DNA of 64,000 bases from Macrostomum hystrix (taxonomy: Eukaryota; Platyhelminthes; Macrostomidae). Numbering within the stretch: position 1 is the stretch's first letter; each line of letters begins with the position of its first letter. The notes below the pieces were generated by a model, which saw nothing but the letters and a program-made list of their open reading frames with translations, was not told where the DNA came from and ran no database searches. Position numbers and translations under genes: made by a program. The stretch spans positions 13,169,001-13,233,000 of the forward strand of contig CATNEN010000007.1 of NCBI GenBank assembly GCA_950097015.1. The letters run 5' to 3'. Positions 22,322 to 34,285 of this stretch are shown piece after piece.

Positions 22322-24088
22322 GCATCACAATTACCTGCTTCTCATGAGATGCTCACAGCAACATAACTACCTGCTTCTCATGAGATGCTCACAGCAACAC
22401 AACTACATGCTTCTCATGAGATGCTCACAGCACAAACTACCTGCCTCTCATGAGATGCTCACAGCAACACAACTACCTGCTTCTCATGATGCTCACAGCA
22501 ACACAACTACCTGCCTCTCATGAGATGCTCACAGCAACACAACTACCTGCCTCTCATGAGATGCTCACAGCAACACAACTACCTGCTTCTCATGAGATGC
22601 TCACAGCAACACAACTACCTGCTTCTCATGAGATGCTCACAGCTACACAACTACCTGCCTCTCATGAGATGCGCACAGCACCACAACTACCTGCCTCTCA
22701 TGAGATGCTCACAGCAACACAACTACCTGCCTCTCATGAGATGCTCACAGCTACACAACTACATGCTTCTCATGAGATGCTCACAGCAACACAACTACCT
22801 GCCTCTCATGAGATGCGCACAGCACCACAACTACCTGCCTCTCATGAGATGCGCACAGCACCACAACTACCTGCTTCTCATGAGATGCTCACAGCTACAC
22901 AACTACCTGCCTCTCATGAGATGCGCACAGCTACACAACTACCTGCCTCTCATGAGATGCGCACAGCACCACAACTACATGCTTCTCATGAGATGCTAAC
23001 AGCACAAACTACCTGTTTCTCATGAGATGCTAACAGCACAAACTACCTGTTTCTCATGAGATGCTCACAGCAACACAACTACCTGCTTCTCATGAGATGC
23101 GCACAGCAACACAACTACCTGCCTCTCATGAGATGCGCACAGCACCACAACTACCTGCTTCTCATGAGATGCTAACAGCACAAACTTCCTGTTTCTAATG
23201 AGATGCTCACAGCAACACAACTACCTACTTCTCATGAGATGCTAACAGCACAAACTACCTGTTTCTCATGAGATGCTCACAGCAACACAACTACCTGTTT
23301 CTCATGAGATGCTCACAGCAACACAACTACCTGTTTCTCATGAGATGCTCACAGCAACACAACTACCTGCTTCTCATGAGATGTTAACAGCACAAACTAC
23401 CTGTTTCTCATGAGATGCTCACAGCAACACAACTACCTGCCTCTCATGAGATGCTCACAGCAACACAACTACCTGCCTCTCATGAGATGCTCACAGCAAC
23501 ACAACTACCTGCCTCTCATGAGATGCTCACAGCAACACAACTACCTGCCTCTCATGAGATGCTCACAGCAACACAACTACCTGCCTCTCATGAGATGCTC
23601 ACAGCAACACAACTACCTGCCTCTCATGAGAGGCTCACAGCAACACAACTACTTGCTTCTCATGAGATGCTCACAGCTACACAACTAAATGCTTCTCATG
23701 AGATGCTCACAGCTACACAACTACTTGCTTCTCATGAGATGCTCACAGCTACACAACTACTTGCTTCTCATGAGATGCTCACAGCTACACAACTACATGC
23801 TTCTCATGAGATGCTCACAGCTACACAACTACTTGCTTCTCATGAGATGCTCACAGCAACACAACTACCTGCCTCTCATGAGATGCTCACAGCAACACAA
23901 CTACCTGCTTCTCATGAGATGCTCACAGCTACACAACTACATGCTTCTCATGAGATGCTCACAGCTACACAACTACCTGCCTCTCATGAGATGCTCACAG
24001 CTACACAACTACCTGCCTCTCATGAGATGCTCACAGCTACACAACTACCTGCCTCTCATGAGATGCTCACAGCTACACAACTACCTGG
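22322..24088. repeat. 36-bp minisatellite, about 49 units
   Basis: The unit is CTCATGAGATGCTCACAGCA plus ACACAACTACCTGCTT (36 bp). Variants at fixed positions (GCTCAC/GCGCAC/GCTAAC, AACA/TACA/ACCA, CCTGCC/ATGCTT/CTTGCT) are patchily shared between units, and some units lack five bases (CAGCACAAACTAC). Long plus-strand ORFs in two frames are repeat artefacts of the 12-codon period. Confidence 0.95.
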
Positions 24089-24486
24089 TTCTTATTGCTG
24101 GCAATATTCGCTACACTTTACAAGTCCTATCTGGAAAATCTGCTTGTCTATTCGTATTTTCACTTGTCTGTTTTGGACCCATAAAACTTATTTTAGATAC
24201 TCCCTCAAAATAATAGCTCAGTGTGGCGGCCAGACAATACGCGACCGGCCAGCGCTAGCGCAGCTGCACTCCAAACCCCCCAACCTCAGTCTAGTTGAGG
24301 TAGGCTTTGTGCACCCAGCCAGCCGACTAGCTAAGCCGGGGGGTTATGCGAAGTGACGCCACTTTTTCGCACCTCTCTAGGCCCCTCTAACACCCTCTAT
24401 GTTCATATATAAATATACGCGCAACGCAGCCAACGATCTTCGCTGCCATTCCATCTCTTAAACAAAAAGCCTTCCGCTTTATGGTT
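24089..24486. promoter_or_regulatory. TATA-like segment upstream of an 11-bp array
   Basis: TTCATATATAAATATACGCG near 24403-24420 resembles a TATA box and is followed by CAACGCAGCCAACGATCTTC. No gene or transposon boundary was found next to it, so this is only a candidate core promoter, or part of a decayed LTR. Confidence 0.2.
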
Positions 24487-24665
24487 GAGCCCGACGTGAG
24501 CCCGACGTGAGCCCGACGTGAGCCCGACGTGAGCTCGACGTGAGCCCGACGTGAGCCCGACGTGAGCCCGACGTGAGCTCGACGTGAGCTCGACGTGAGC
24601 CCGACGTGAGCCCGACGTGAGCCCGACGTGAGCTCGACGTGAGCCCGACGTGAGCCCGACGTGAG
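24487..24665. repeat. 11-bp minisatellite, about 16 units
   Basis: GAGCCCGACGT repeated head to tail, with GAGCTCGACGT variants at units roughly 4, 8, 9 and 13. Each unit contains the word GACGTGAG across the junction. Minus-strand ORFs here are repeat artefacts. Confidence 0.93.
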
Positions 24666-27600
24666 TCAACAAAGCTCGGTTTTCTTGCTGAAAGAATGAT
24701 CAACGAAAAGTTGGGAAGGCCCTGGGTGCTTGGACAAGCACAATAGGGTGTAGGCATTTGAGATCAATGAGCAATTCCATTGTTGGAATTGGGTCCATTG
24801 TTGGCCAGCGCATTTGAGCGCCTTCAAGAGACCGGGAAATCATCAATTTTGCCGAGGAAGCGGCTGCATCTGCCAGCCAAGCCTAGCGGAACTGCTGCCG
24901 AAGCGGGTGGCGCACACTTTGTAGAGAGATGACCTAGCGCTGGCCTAGAAAAATTATTCCCGAAAAGAAGGCCGCGGGCACTGATTTCCGGGCACTGGAA
25001 CAAAAAACGAAGCCAGAAGAGAAGCGCTGCGTCGATGATCAGGTGGCCATAGCCCCAAGTCCCTTCTCTACCTCCCCAGAGAAGCGAGAACCCTTGTGGG
25101 GGCGGGTGACTGGAAGAAAAAGGTAAAAGGGAAGGTGTATGGATGGTATGAGGCAAAACGAAGAGGGAAATTTCAGCAAGAGGAAGGAAGGAGCTGGAAG
25201 ACACGGCCGGCGGTGTGACAAGCTGCCCAGTTTCTTGAAGCAACCCGAGCATCGCGTGATTGCGTCACGTCACTCTGAGATCTAGAACGAGTTCTTAGCG
25301 CAGCAATAGGTAGCGGCTGATGTTGAATGGGGCTCTGGGTCATACTAATTGCAAGTGGATTATTCCAGACACCCAATACTCCTCTTACTCTTGGCAGAAC
25401 TAGCGGCTCAGCGAATTCTCGAGAGTTTCCATCGGTCAGGGGCGGAGTAGCGGAGAGCTAGCTCACCAAATAGTCGCTCGTAAATATTCTACAAAAGCAA
25501 GCAACTGCTCGGGCCTTGCATGGCGGGATCAGACAGCCCGAATCGCCTGGCTGACTCATCGAACCCTGCTGGCCTACACAGACCCAATGAATCCCTTCCA
25601 GCGATGATGCTGGAAATCTGCAAAAAGAAACTTTGGGACCCCAGTGCCGGGCGCACCTTGCTTCCCAGAGACTCCCGGGTGGAGGGATTAGTTCTGCGTT
25701 CCGCTGCACCAGAAATGCCAGCCATAAATCCCACCACGACGGAGCTTCAGGAATGCGCTTACAATCGCCCGGCATCCGATGTGACATTTCCAAGTTGCTG
25801 CGTGGTGGGGCCTAATCCTGGGATTAATCCCGTCCTTGTTGTGAGTATTCGTTGGGCGGGTGCAATTTAGGCGGGCTCGCAGCGGCGGAAATCTGGCCAA
25901 CCTGGCGGGAATTGCCTCGCTGCACCGTGTCCCGATAGCGTGAAAAAAACACGGAAAAACAGGGCACCACCCAGCTCCGTTTCATAAGGAGTAAAGTTTG
26001 CTGACATAACAAAAGTCTTCAGTTCCCACTGTTCGCATGTCCCAACAGTGGGGCAGCGGTCGCGGGTGGGCGCGGCAGGGATACAAGGGAGAGGACAGGG
26101 GGTCAAAAGAATGTCCTACCCTTCTATGGACTGCGATAAGGAAAGAGAGAATTTGTATGCAGAGAGAAGCCAGAATCCCACAAAAAGGACTAGAATGAGC
26201 TGATGGGGAGCTGCAGAGGACTCAAGGAACAGAGCGAGATGAAGAACAAGGGAGGCCGCGGTCACCCACCCCCACTGCGATTCCCATTCAAATGCAACAT
26301 GCACTGCGCATGGCGATGGAGATGGGGAAAATAAGCGGCACCCACTCGAGACCACAAGTGCACACGGCGAGTCTGCGAATCTCCCCGGCTAAGAAATCGT
26401 AGAGCTCGAGAAGACAGCCCAATATCGCTCAAAGGGATTTATCCCCTGATCCTTTATCCAGCTCCAAATCCTCTCGTGCACACCTCACTCTTCTCTTTGT
26501 GCGGTCAGGGGTGGACAGGTGCCAGAGGCAAACCTTGCTGCTACGGTTGGCACTGAATTCGCTCGAAACAAAAATTTTCTCGCCTTTGTTGCATCTGTCG
26601 AGCGCTGGTGTTCCTCGCAATGAGGATATCGTCAGCTCAGTCGAAATGCCAGCCCATCGATATTTAAAGGCTGGTGAGATAGACCCGATGGGATCGTATG
26701 GAGATCAGACCTACTTTTTAGGCCGAGCTCAGTTGAGGCGGAAAATGCAGTGGCAATATTTTCCGCCCAAAGGAGGGAGCAAGAGGGGTTGGGTGTCGGG
26801 AAGGCTTCTGCAGACCAGATGAAGGCCTCATAAACCTGCCAGGCGAATCCCACTCTTCTGTCCACACCTAAATGACCTGCGAGCGGTGGCTCAATAAATT
26901 TCCCCGCCTCACGGTTAGGGTTCGGGTGACCGCTACTTTCTGATCCTCTAGCCCTCTCTGTTCCTCTGAGAAATACCGGCTAGAGCCTGAAGCTGTTGCG
27001 CCAGGCCAGGCCAGGCCTTAAAGTCAAATCATTCGCTCAACCCAGCTCAAATTTTTATTCTGCTACTCTTGGCTGTCTGTATGATCTCAATGCGCCTTAC
27101 CAGCCTCTCTACTTCTCAGTCCATCACTATCCCATACGCGCTCACCTTCTCTCAAGATCTCTTGCCGCCATACCGGGTCTCTGACGCCTTCTTTCTACCA
27201 GTTCTGTCATCTGCGATCTTTCATTTGATCTGCGTCGCAAAGCTGTTAATAGGCAAACAGCAGTTTCACTGGCATGCAGCTTCTAGCTTTTGGCACATCT
27301 CCCTCTAGCCTACTCAGCGCCCGCGTCTGGGCAGCTCGCATCCCCGGAATCTCGCCACACTCTCGCCACGTTCCTGCATTCCGATGAGTTCCGCCGCTTC
27401 CTTAGGCAAAGAGAATTTCTACCGGGCCTGGACTTCCATTGTGCGCGGCTTCGGGGGAAAATCTAAAGGCATTCTATTCTATCTCAAGGAAGCAATTCGA
27501 AGCAAATTGCAGATGAATGGGAGGCGGAGGCGGAATCTCAGCCACGGCTCCATGATGACACGGTTGTGAGACTGGCCCAGTTAAATGCCGTGAAACTGGA

Positions 27601-30600
27601 GACCCAGAGTGGTAGGGTAATCTTTGAGAATGGGCCCTCAACGGCCCAATCTAGCCTGCAGTCGGCGCTTTTAAAGGCAGCACAAGAAGAATATGAGCGA
27701 CAAGCTGAAGGGATACGAGAATTTAAGTTCCTCTGGCAGAGCAAAAGGACAAACCATCATGGAAAAGTGGGGGTGCAGGAAAAATGGACACCCTTATTTT
27801 GGGACCAATGGAACAGAGGGATTGCTGGAACAACGGACACGCTCGAATGGGACCTACGGAACAGAGGGGCTAGAACTCCCTCAATTTAGGACCTGTAGAA
27901 CACTAAACACTTGGAACTTGGTCGGCACAGGCAAAGCAGCGTTTTTGCTTCCCTTTTGCCTCGACCCGGCTTTGAGGGGGAGCTGTCGCTTCGGCTTCGC
28001 CTTCGCTGACCAGAGGAAGAATGAAAATGTGTCAGGGTAGAGCGACAAGCAGAGTTACATGCTGTTTAGAAGCTGGGTAAGGCTGCAGAAATTAGGCAGT
28101 GAAGAGGAAAACTTGACAGAAGGAGCTGTTAAAAGATATTGTTAATAGAGCATCATAAGCAGCAGCAGCAGCACAGCTGCAGTTATCGATAAGGACAGCT
28201 AGTCTATCATGTTGTGTACCGATTGGGAGTCGGAGATCCCAGCACTGATGTGACAGGCGAAGGCAGGTTTGGGTCCATTGCTGCCACGTTTTCGCGGCGG
28301 ACCTGAGCTATCTGGAACTAGGCCTTGCCTTAGAACCAGACTGGCCAAGTGCAGCAACCACCTCCCGCTCTTCGAGAGGGAGGTCGGGACTGAGAGCCAA
28401 CTCCCCGGTTCATCCCAGCCGGAACAAAACAACAATAACAACAGCAAGGCAGTTTGGCCCGGCCAGTCTTACCTTAAGAAGAAGAAGTGGTCGCTCGTTT
28501 GCTTAGATGGCGGCTCGCATGGCGCTAGGCCGGATGGTCGTGTGAGTCTGAGGGGGGGAAGGGGAAAACTTTGAGGCAGATAATTAAATAGCAGAGCGAA
28601 TCTGTGGTCTTCGATTGCTCGGATTTCACTGTGTGCAAAGCTCGTACCCGCCTGGCCTGGGGATGGAGCGGAGGCTTGTTTTTTGGGTTTGTAGGAGGGG
28701 ATTCCGTCCCAATGCCTTTTCTATTATACCCAGGCAAGCTCTCTTTCCTCTTCCTTTCACTTGGGCTGGCCAATAGCGAGCGGCCTAGTCAGAGGAGAGT
28801 TAAACCAGTTGAGGAGAGTTCGCGAGTTTAGGGGCAGCTCGCAGTGTTATTAATATCGAGCTATTAAGCAGCGGGTGGCAGTTTGCAGGCCTGGGCCCGG
28901 CCCAACAATTAGCAGGATTGGCAGAGGGGTATCCTGCATTCAAGCCAGTCCCACCTGAATGCATTTTTGCAAAGTTATTCTGATGCCCTCGCTTAGCAGA
29001 CGTTGGAATTTCGCCAGCCAAATTACGCAACCTGCAGTCTGGAGAAACTCCAGCTGTTGTGATGCGGTGCTAACCCAGTATTACCCTTTGCCGTTGCTAG
29101 GAAGCCCGGAGATGGCCCATTGGTGAATGCCCGTCCAAACAGTCGTCAGGCAGTCTTATTTTGAGGTTGATGCGCCGATCAGGTAAGAGATAAGATTGTC
29201 ATGTGAAAGTCACAGTGAAACATCACTTAAACTTACAGCAAAAACTAGGCCTTATTGAGACACCTAATCCATTCTAAATTGGGCATTCGCTCAAGAACAA
29301 GCAAACCCTAACACATTGAGCTGGGTAAATCGGAAATTGGAGCCGAAGCTGCCGCTGAAGTCTAAATTCATTAAACCAGTGCTCATGGAACTAAACTACA
29401 ATGACCATGAGCGCTTGGCAATTGCGAGCTCGAGAGCACCCAAAGATTGCTTTGCAGATTTTTTGTGCCTCGGAAGAGAATGATCCTATTCTTGTTTGCC
29501 TTCCTATTCTCTGAAATCCAAGTGAAGGCGGGCGAACAGCTGGTCCCGATCTCTGCCTCTGGCTGGCCTTTTCACCTGCCGTTTGTATATTACGAGATCG
29601 GCATAGCAACAAGACCGGTGGCTGGTTTGTTTTCGGATGGGGGCGGGTGAAAATAGCAGGACCCAGTCGGGGAGTTGCAGTTAGTGTAAGCCCACCTGGT
29701 AAGGCGACAAGGGTGGCGGTTCGCTAAACGCAGCGCGGCTCGATCCTCTGCCGCGGATTTGTTTACCTCCGGCTCGGCACAGCCCGATTAAAAAAACATT
29801 AGTCAGTGAGTGAGGCCCAGTGAGGGCTGCTGTGTGTAGCTGCCTGCCTGCTACAATCAGGGCAAAGCACTGCCACGGAATTTCAGCTACAGCTATTTTG
29901 CGGGGTGCCTTACATGCACGCTGTGAGTTATCAGCGAGTATTGCATTTTTCCTGCCTTGTTTATAAATGTGCGAGAATTTAGTGACTCCGTTTTGATACA
30001 GCCTGAGATGCAGGGCGACCAGCTACTTACCCGAGATAGCCGAGTTAGCGCAGTAAAGACAGGTGGATCTGTTCCCGCGTCCGATTCACTTTTAATATAG
30101 CAGGTAATTGAGCTTTTTGCCAAATAATGAAAGGGCTCGCACCAATACGGTGTGCCAAACTTGCAGCGTTTTAAGACTTTTATTTATGACCACAACTCGG
30201 TCAAGTCGGTTGTTAGTTGAGGAAAGGCTATCTTTTCGAGAGTGCCGCTACTGTTGTTTTTTGCTCAGTAAAGATTCTGCACTTTTAATTCCGCCGTTCC
30301 ACAGAGCGCAGAATATTTCTATGGCTCAACCCAAGGCTCCTCCATGCTTTAAAAACTATACGTGCAGCAGCAACCAAAGTTTCTTCAAAATTGTAATTAC
30401 GAGTATATCACTCTCTTTTTGTTTGACCATCGACGTCAGACGATTGAAAAAATATTGTATTCATAATGACATTAATAAACAATTATCATAAGAAAATTGT
30501 GGCGTAATATTTTAACTGGTTGGCCTTTTGAACCGAAATTCGCTTGACCGATTTGTTTTGTATTTACACTGAATCGGTCAACAATTAACCGTGTTCTTAA

Positions 30601-32254
30601 CTTTGCAACAAATGTACGCTATATAAATGGATTGGATTGCAATTTTCCTTGTGCAATCGTCATCCTAGTTCAATAGAGCCCTCACTCGACTGCTGTACTT
30701 GCGGCATCCGTCATCGCCACCCGTCAAGAGGTGAGAATTGGTCATCGAAGCAGAGCTGCTCCTTCATTTCCAGCATTGAAGGAGTTTCTAACTTTCTGCC
30801 TGAGCTGCTTATCCCCGTCAGCTCTGTGAGTACCGTTCTCCACGAACACTTGGAAACAATGGCTTTGGCCGACAGCTCAGTACTGTCAATATGCAATTGA
30901 AACCGCTGAACGGGCTCCCACATTGAGACTCTCACGGAGGACCTCTGGAGCAGCTGCCGCTCTGAATCAGGCCCGACAAGCTCTCTCTAATTTGGGGATG
31001 AATTATTCAGCCACACGAATGACCGGGACTTTACGGCGTCCCACGGGCACGTGGTGCTCGGCGAGCAGCCGGGGGACGCTTCATATAATGTGCCCTTTGA
31101 TGTCGCAAGAAGGCGTCAAGGAGTAAAGGACAAACAAGCAACTGTGCCTCGCTTCCAGCTTCCTTATTTGCTGCGATCTTGGCAGAAGTCAAAAACAATT
31201 TGAGATGGAAAATACCAACTTGAAGAACAACTTCACTGTCCCAGTGGAGACAAGAGACCTGCTGAATAAAAGCGCAGCAAAGAAATATGAGACGCAAATG
31301 TGAACTCCAGCAGAACGGTCAGCATCAGCCAATTAGAACCTTTATTACAAGCGAATGCATGTGGTAATAATTCACAAACACTGCTGCTGTTGCTCCTGAC
31401 CATCAAAATGAGCTGCAGTTTTAATCCCACTCCAGGAAACCAGGGATTTCTTACCTCAGAGCAATAGGTATTGCTCTAAGAGATTGTCTCCATAGGAACA
31501 CTTAGGCCAATGCAACATGGTCCACCGAGTGACTGCTGCGAATGTGAGTCAAGGGCGCATAGTTGCAAAGACAGTGAGCAGCTGTTTGCTTTTTCTTTGT
31601 TTACTAGCCGCCCCTGCATTATTTGAGGCTCCAAATAATGCAGGTCCGCTTTTTAATTTTCGCCTCTCAAGCGCCTTTTTCCGATTGCGCAACACTTTTT
31701 CCAAGCCCGCCTTCTGCAGAAAATGGCGGCCGCATTAAATTAAAGACTTTAAAGAAGACTCGACCAACCTTCGAACAGCCGCTCGAGCAGCACAGCCTCA
31801 CCCACACCGCAGCCTCATGCTAAAGACGATTTTTAACACGAAGCAAATTGCTCTCCTGACAGGAACAGCCAGGAACTCTCGTTGCCCACTCCTACCACCA
31901 TGTCCTCGGGCGACCTTTCTCCACTTCTTTCACTCCTTCAGTCTCAAAATGAGTTAAGGGCCAGAGGACGGAGCGACAGGGCGAAGGCGCTTGAGAGAGG
32001 CTGCAGAACTCAGTATTCCTTAATTTTTCAAGACTTGTGCAAGAAATTAATTATCGTTTAATAATTCAATTGCCACCCGACTGCGCGGACAGTTCTGGCC
32101 GAGCAGATGATGAAAAGGTAATGATGCTGAGGACGCGGAAAAGACTGCGCTCGGTATGGGGCTCCATTTGCCAGCTGCCCTCAACAAAAGTGCAAGCAGG
32201 GAGATAAAATTTTACTGGAGAGCTCAGAAAGTCGACCGACCAAAGACACGACAT
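24666..32254. other. Long gene-poor stretch
   Basis: About 7.6 kb of mixed-composition sequence. Many short overlapping ORFs are present on both strands, but I find no domain, signal peptide plus helix, paired splice sites in a continuing frame, RNA gene or transposon terminus. Only a short AGC run (about 28155) and pyrimidine tracts stand out. It may be regulatory, or the introns of a gene whose exons lie elsewhere. Confidence 0.3.
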
Positions 32255-32770
32255 TAAGGACAGGCAGAGCAATGACTGAAACAGGCAGAGCAATGCATGA
32301 GTCAGGCAATAAAATGCATGAGACACACAGAGCAATGAGTGAGAAAAGCAGTGCGATGAGTGAGACAGACAAAGCAATGAATTAGACAGACAAAGCAATG
32401 AATTAGACAGACAAAGCAATGAATTAGACAGACAAAGCAATGAATTAGACAGACAAAGCAATGAATTAGACAGACAAAGCAATGAATTAGACAGACAAAG
32501 CAATGAATTAGACAGACAAAGCAATGAATTAGACAGACAAAGCAATGAATTAGACAGACAAAGCAATGAATTAGACAGACAAAGCAATGAATTAGACAGA
32601 CAAAGCAATGAATTAGACAGACAAAGCAATGAATTAGACAGACAAAGCAATGAATTAGACAGACAAAGCAATTAATTAGACAGACAAAGCAATGAATTAG
32701 ACAGACAAAGCAATTAATTAGACAGGCTGTGCAATGAGTGAAAGAAGCAGAGAATTTTGTGTGACAGGCA
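32255..32770. repeat. 21-bp minisatellite with degenerate flanks
   Basis: The core (about 32362-32726) has about 17 units of GACAGACAAAGCAATGAATT plus A. Degenerate units of the same motif (ACAGGCAGAGCAATGACTGA and similar) extend from about 32255 and to about 32770. Seven codons per period explain the 201-residue minus-strand ORF, which is not taken as a gene. Confidence 0.93.
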
Positions 32771-34250
32771 GAGATATTCGTGATCGGTATGACCTAATAG
32801 TGCTCTCTATTGTTGATTGAAAGCAGCCCGAGAAGCGCTGCAAGTGAATCGATGACAATGGTGCACACCACTGCAGATTCGAGCTCAAAACGTATGGCTT
32901 TCCTTCCTTCCGAGCTAAGAGCTGGTCCATTCATTGTCTGGGAATTCCAAGAGCTTCGGGCCAGTCCGCACCTCCTGATGATTCCAGCAGCCATGGCCCT
33001 CGGGATACGAGGCGGAGCAGCTACAATTGTCGCAATTAGTCACGCCAGAGGATCAACCCTCCCCAGCCACTGCTGCACTTCGGTTCTCTCCATTCATCAA
33101 AAATGTCCCCGACAACAGCGCAGAGATTGAGGAGAACTAGCGGGCCTGTTTCTCGCTTCACTTCCTGCCCACTTGAAATTATCTTTGCCAAGCCAGCGGT
33201 AAGGGATCGGCGGACCTTTCATCTGGACTTCCTCGATTTCGTTTTAGTTTACAACATTTTTCCGCAGTCGCCCCAACAGCGACCGGGGTCGCGCAGGCAG
33301 CAAGAAAAAGCTGGAAGCTAGCCTCATCTCCTGTCCGTTGTTGGTGCGGAGGCGACCCGCAGTTTTTTGTTGATGCAGTGGATACTGCAAGGGTCCGACT
33401 GGGCACTTCAATTTTTAGGGCAAAGCTAGCGATGCAGACAGAAAGGCCAAAAAATTGCCGTTTGTCCTGAGAAAAACGATTTAGCTAAACTGAAACGGCT
33501 TGGGACAGGACGATGTTTGCGCTCGCAGCTGAAAGAGAGAATTACCAGACTGACAGGCAAAGCATGGAAGCTGCACTGTGCCTTAGGGCCATAGTACGAG
33601 CTAGTTGGAGTCGGGCTCCACCATGTCCGTGGCCATCATTGCGGGCCGATGAGGCAGACAAAAATTGTAGCCTTCGCTCGCCTGCATTGCTGATTCCCAC
33701 CGGGTTGCCCTTGCGCTTAATCAGTGACAATCGGCGATCAATTTAGGGATTTCAGGGAGGGGAGTCAGCGGCGTAACTCACGGCGATCTGCTTTATCTCC
33801 TGGCCCATGCAGACCTGCATGCATTGAAATCCTGCGCAGTCTATCAGGCTGGGGACAGAAAGTACAGAAAGGATCCCGCAGGGATGCTGCATGTCACGCA
33901 GATGCAGCTTGCTGATTTCCCCCAGATGGCCTGACTCTGAGACAAACTGTGGTTGCTTACGTTTTTTATCGTTGCTGGGCATCGCTAGAAAGTGGCGGCC
34001 GAGGAAGGGGTTGTCTTCTCTAGGCAGGGGATCCAACAGGCGCAAATAATTTTTTTCAGCGACTGAGAGGGTCCACAAGGCAGCTAGATGGCAGAGGCGG
34101 CACTGGTTACGCTCTGAGGTTCTACTTCTAACTGGCCTAAACACGAGTGCAAGAAAAAAACTTACAAGCTTCCGACCGATTCAGGAACTGTAAACTTTGT
34201 CCCCCGCCTCTGGCGGCTCCACCTCGCTTGTCATTCCGTTCAGTCGCTTG

Positions 34251-34285
34251 CGATCCCCTGTCAGCTTCGGTCTGACAGGGGATCG
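34251..34285. repeat. Perfect 14-bp-stem hairpin with a CTTCGGT loop
   Basis: CGATCCCCTGTCAG and CTGACAGGGGATCG are exact reverse complements separated by 7 bases. In RNA the stem would be very stable. There is no adjacent gene to assign it to and no poly-T follows. Confidence 0.8.

Noticed and set aside
22322-24088. CRISPR-like appearance of regular repeats
   Set aside because: No unique spacers between repeats and the genome context is animal; these are head-to-tail minisatellites.
22450-24356. Long plus-strand ORFs of 12-residue repeats
   Set aside because: Artefacts of the 36-bp array; two frames are equally open and the third is interrupted only by chance.
24222-24671. Possible LTR starting TGTGGCGGCC and ending CAACA
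   Set aside because: Flanks do not give an adjacent 4-6 bp duplication and the interior is mostly an 11-bp array.
32066-32671. 201-codon ORF of LLCLSNS repeats
   Set aside because: Looks like membrane repeats but is the complement of the 21-bp array with no unique coding flank beyond chance length.
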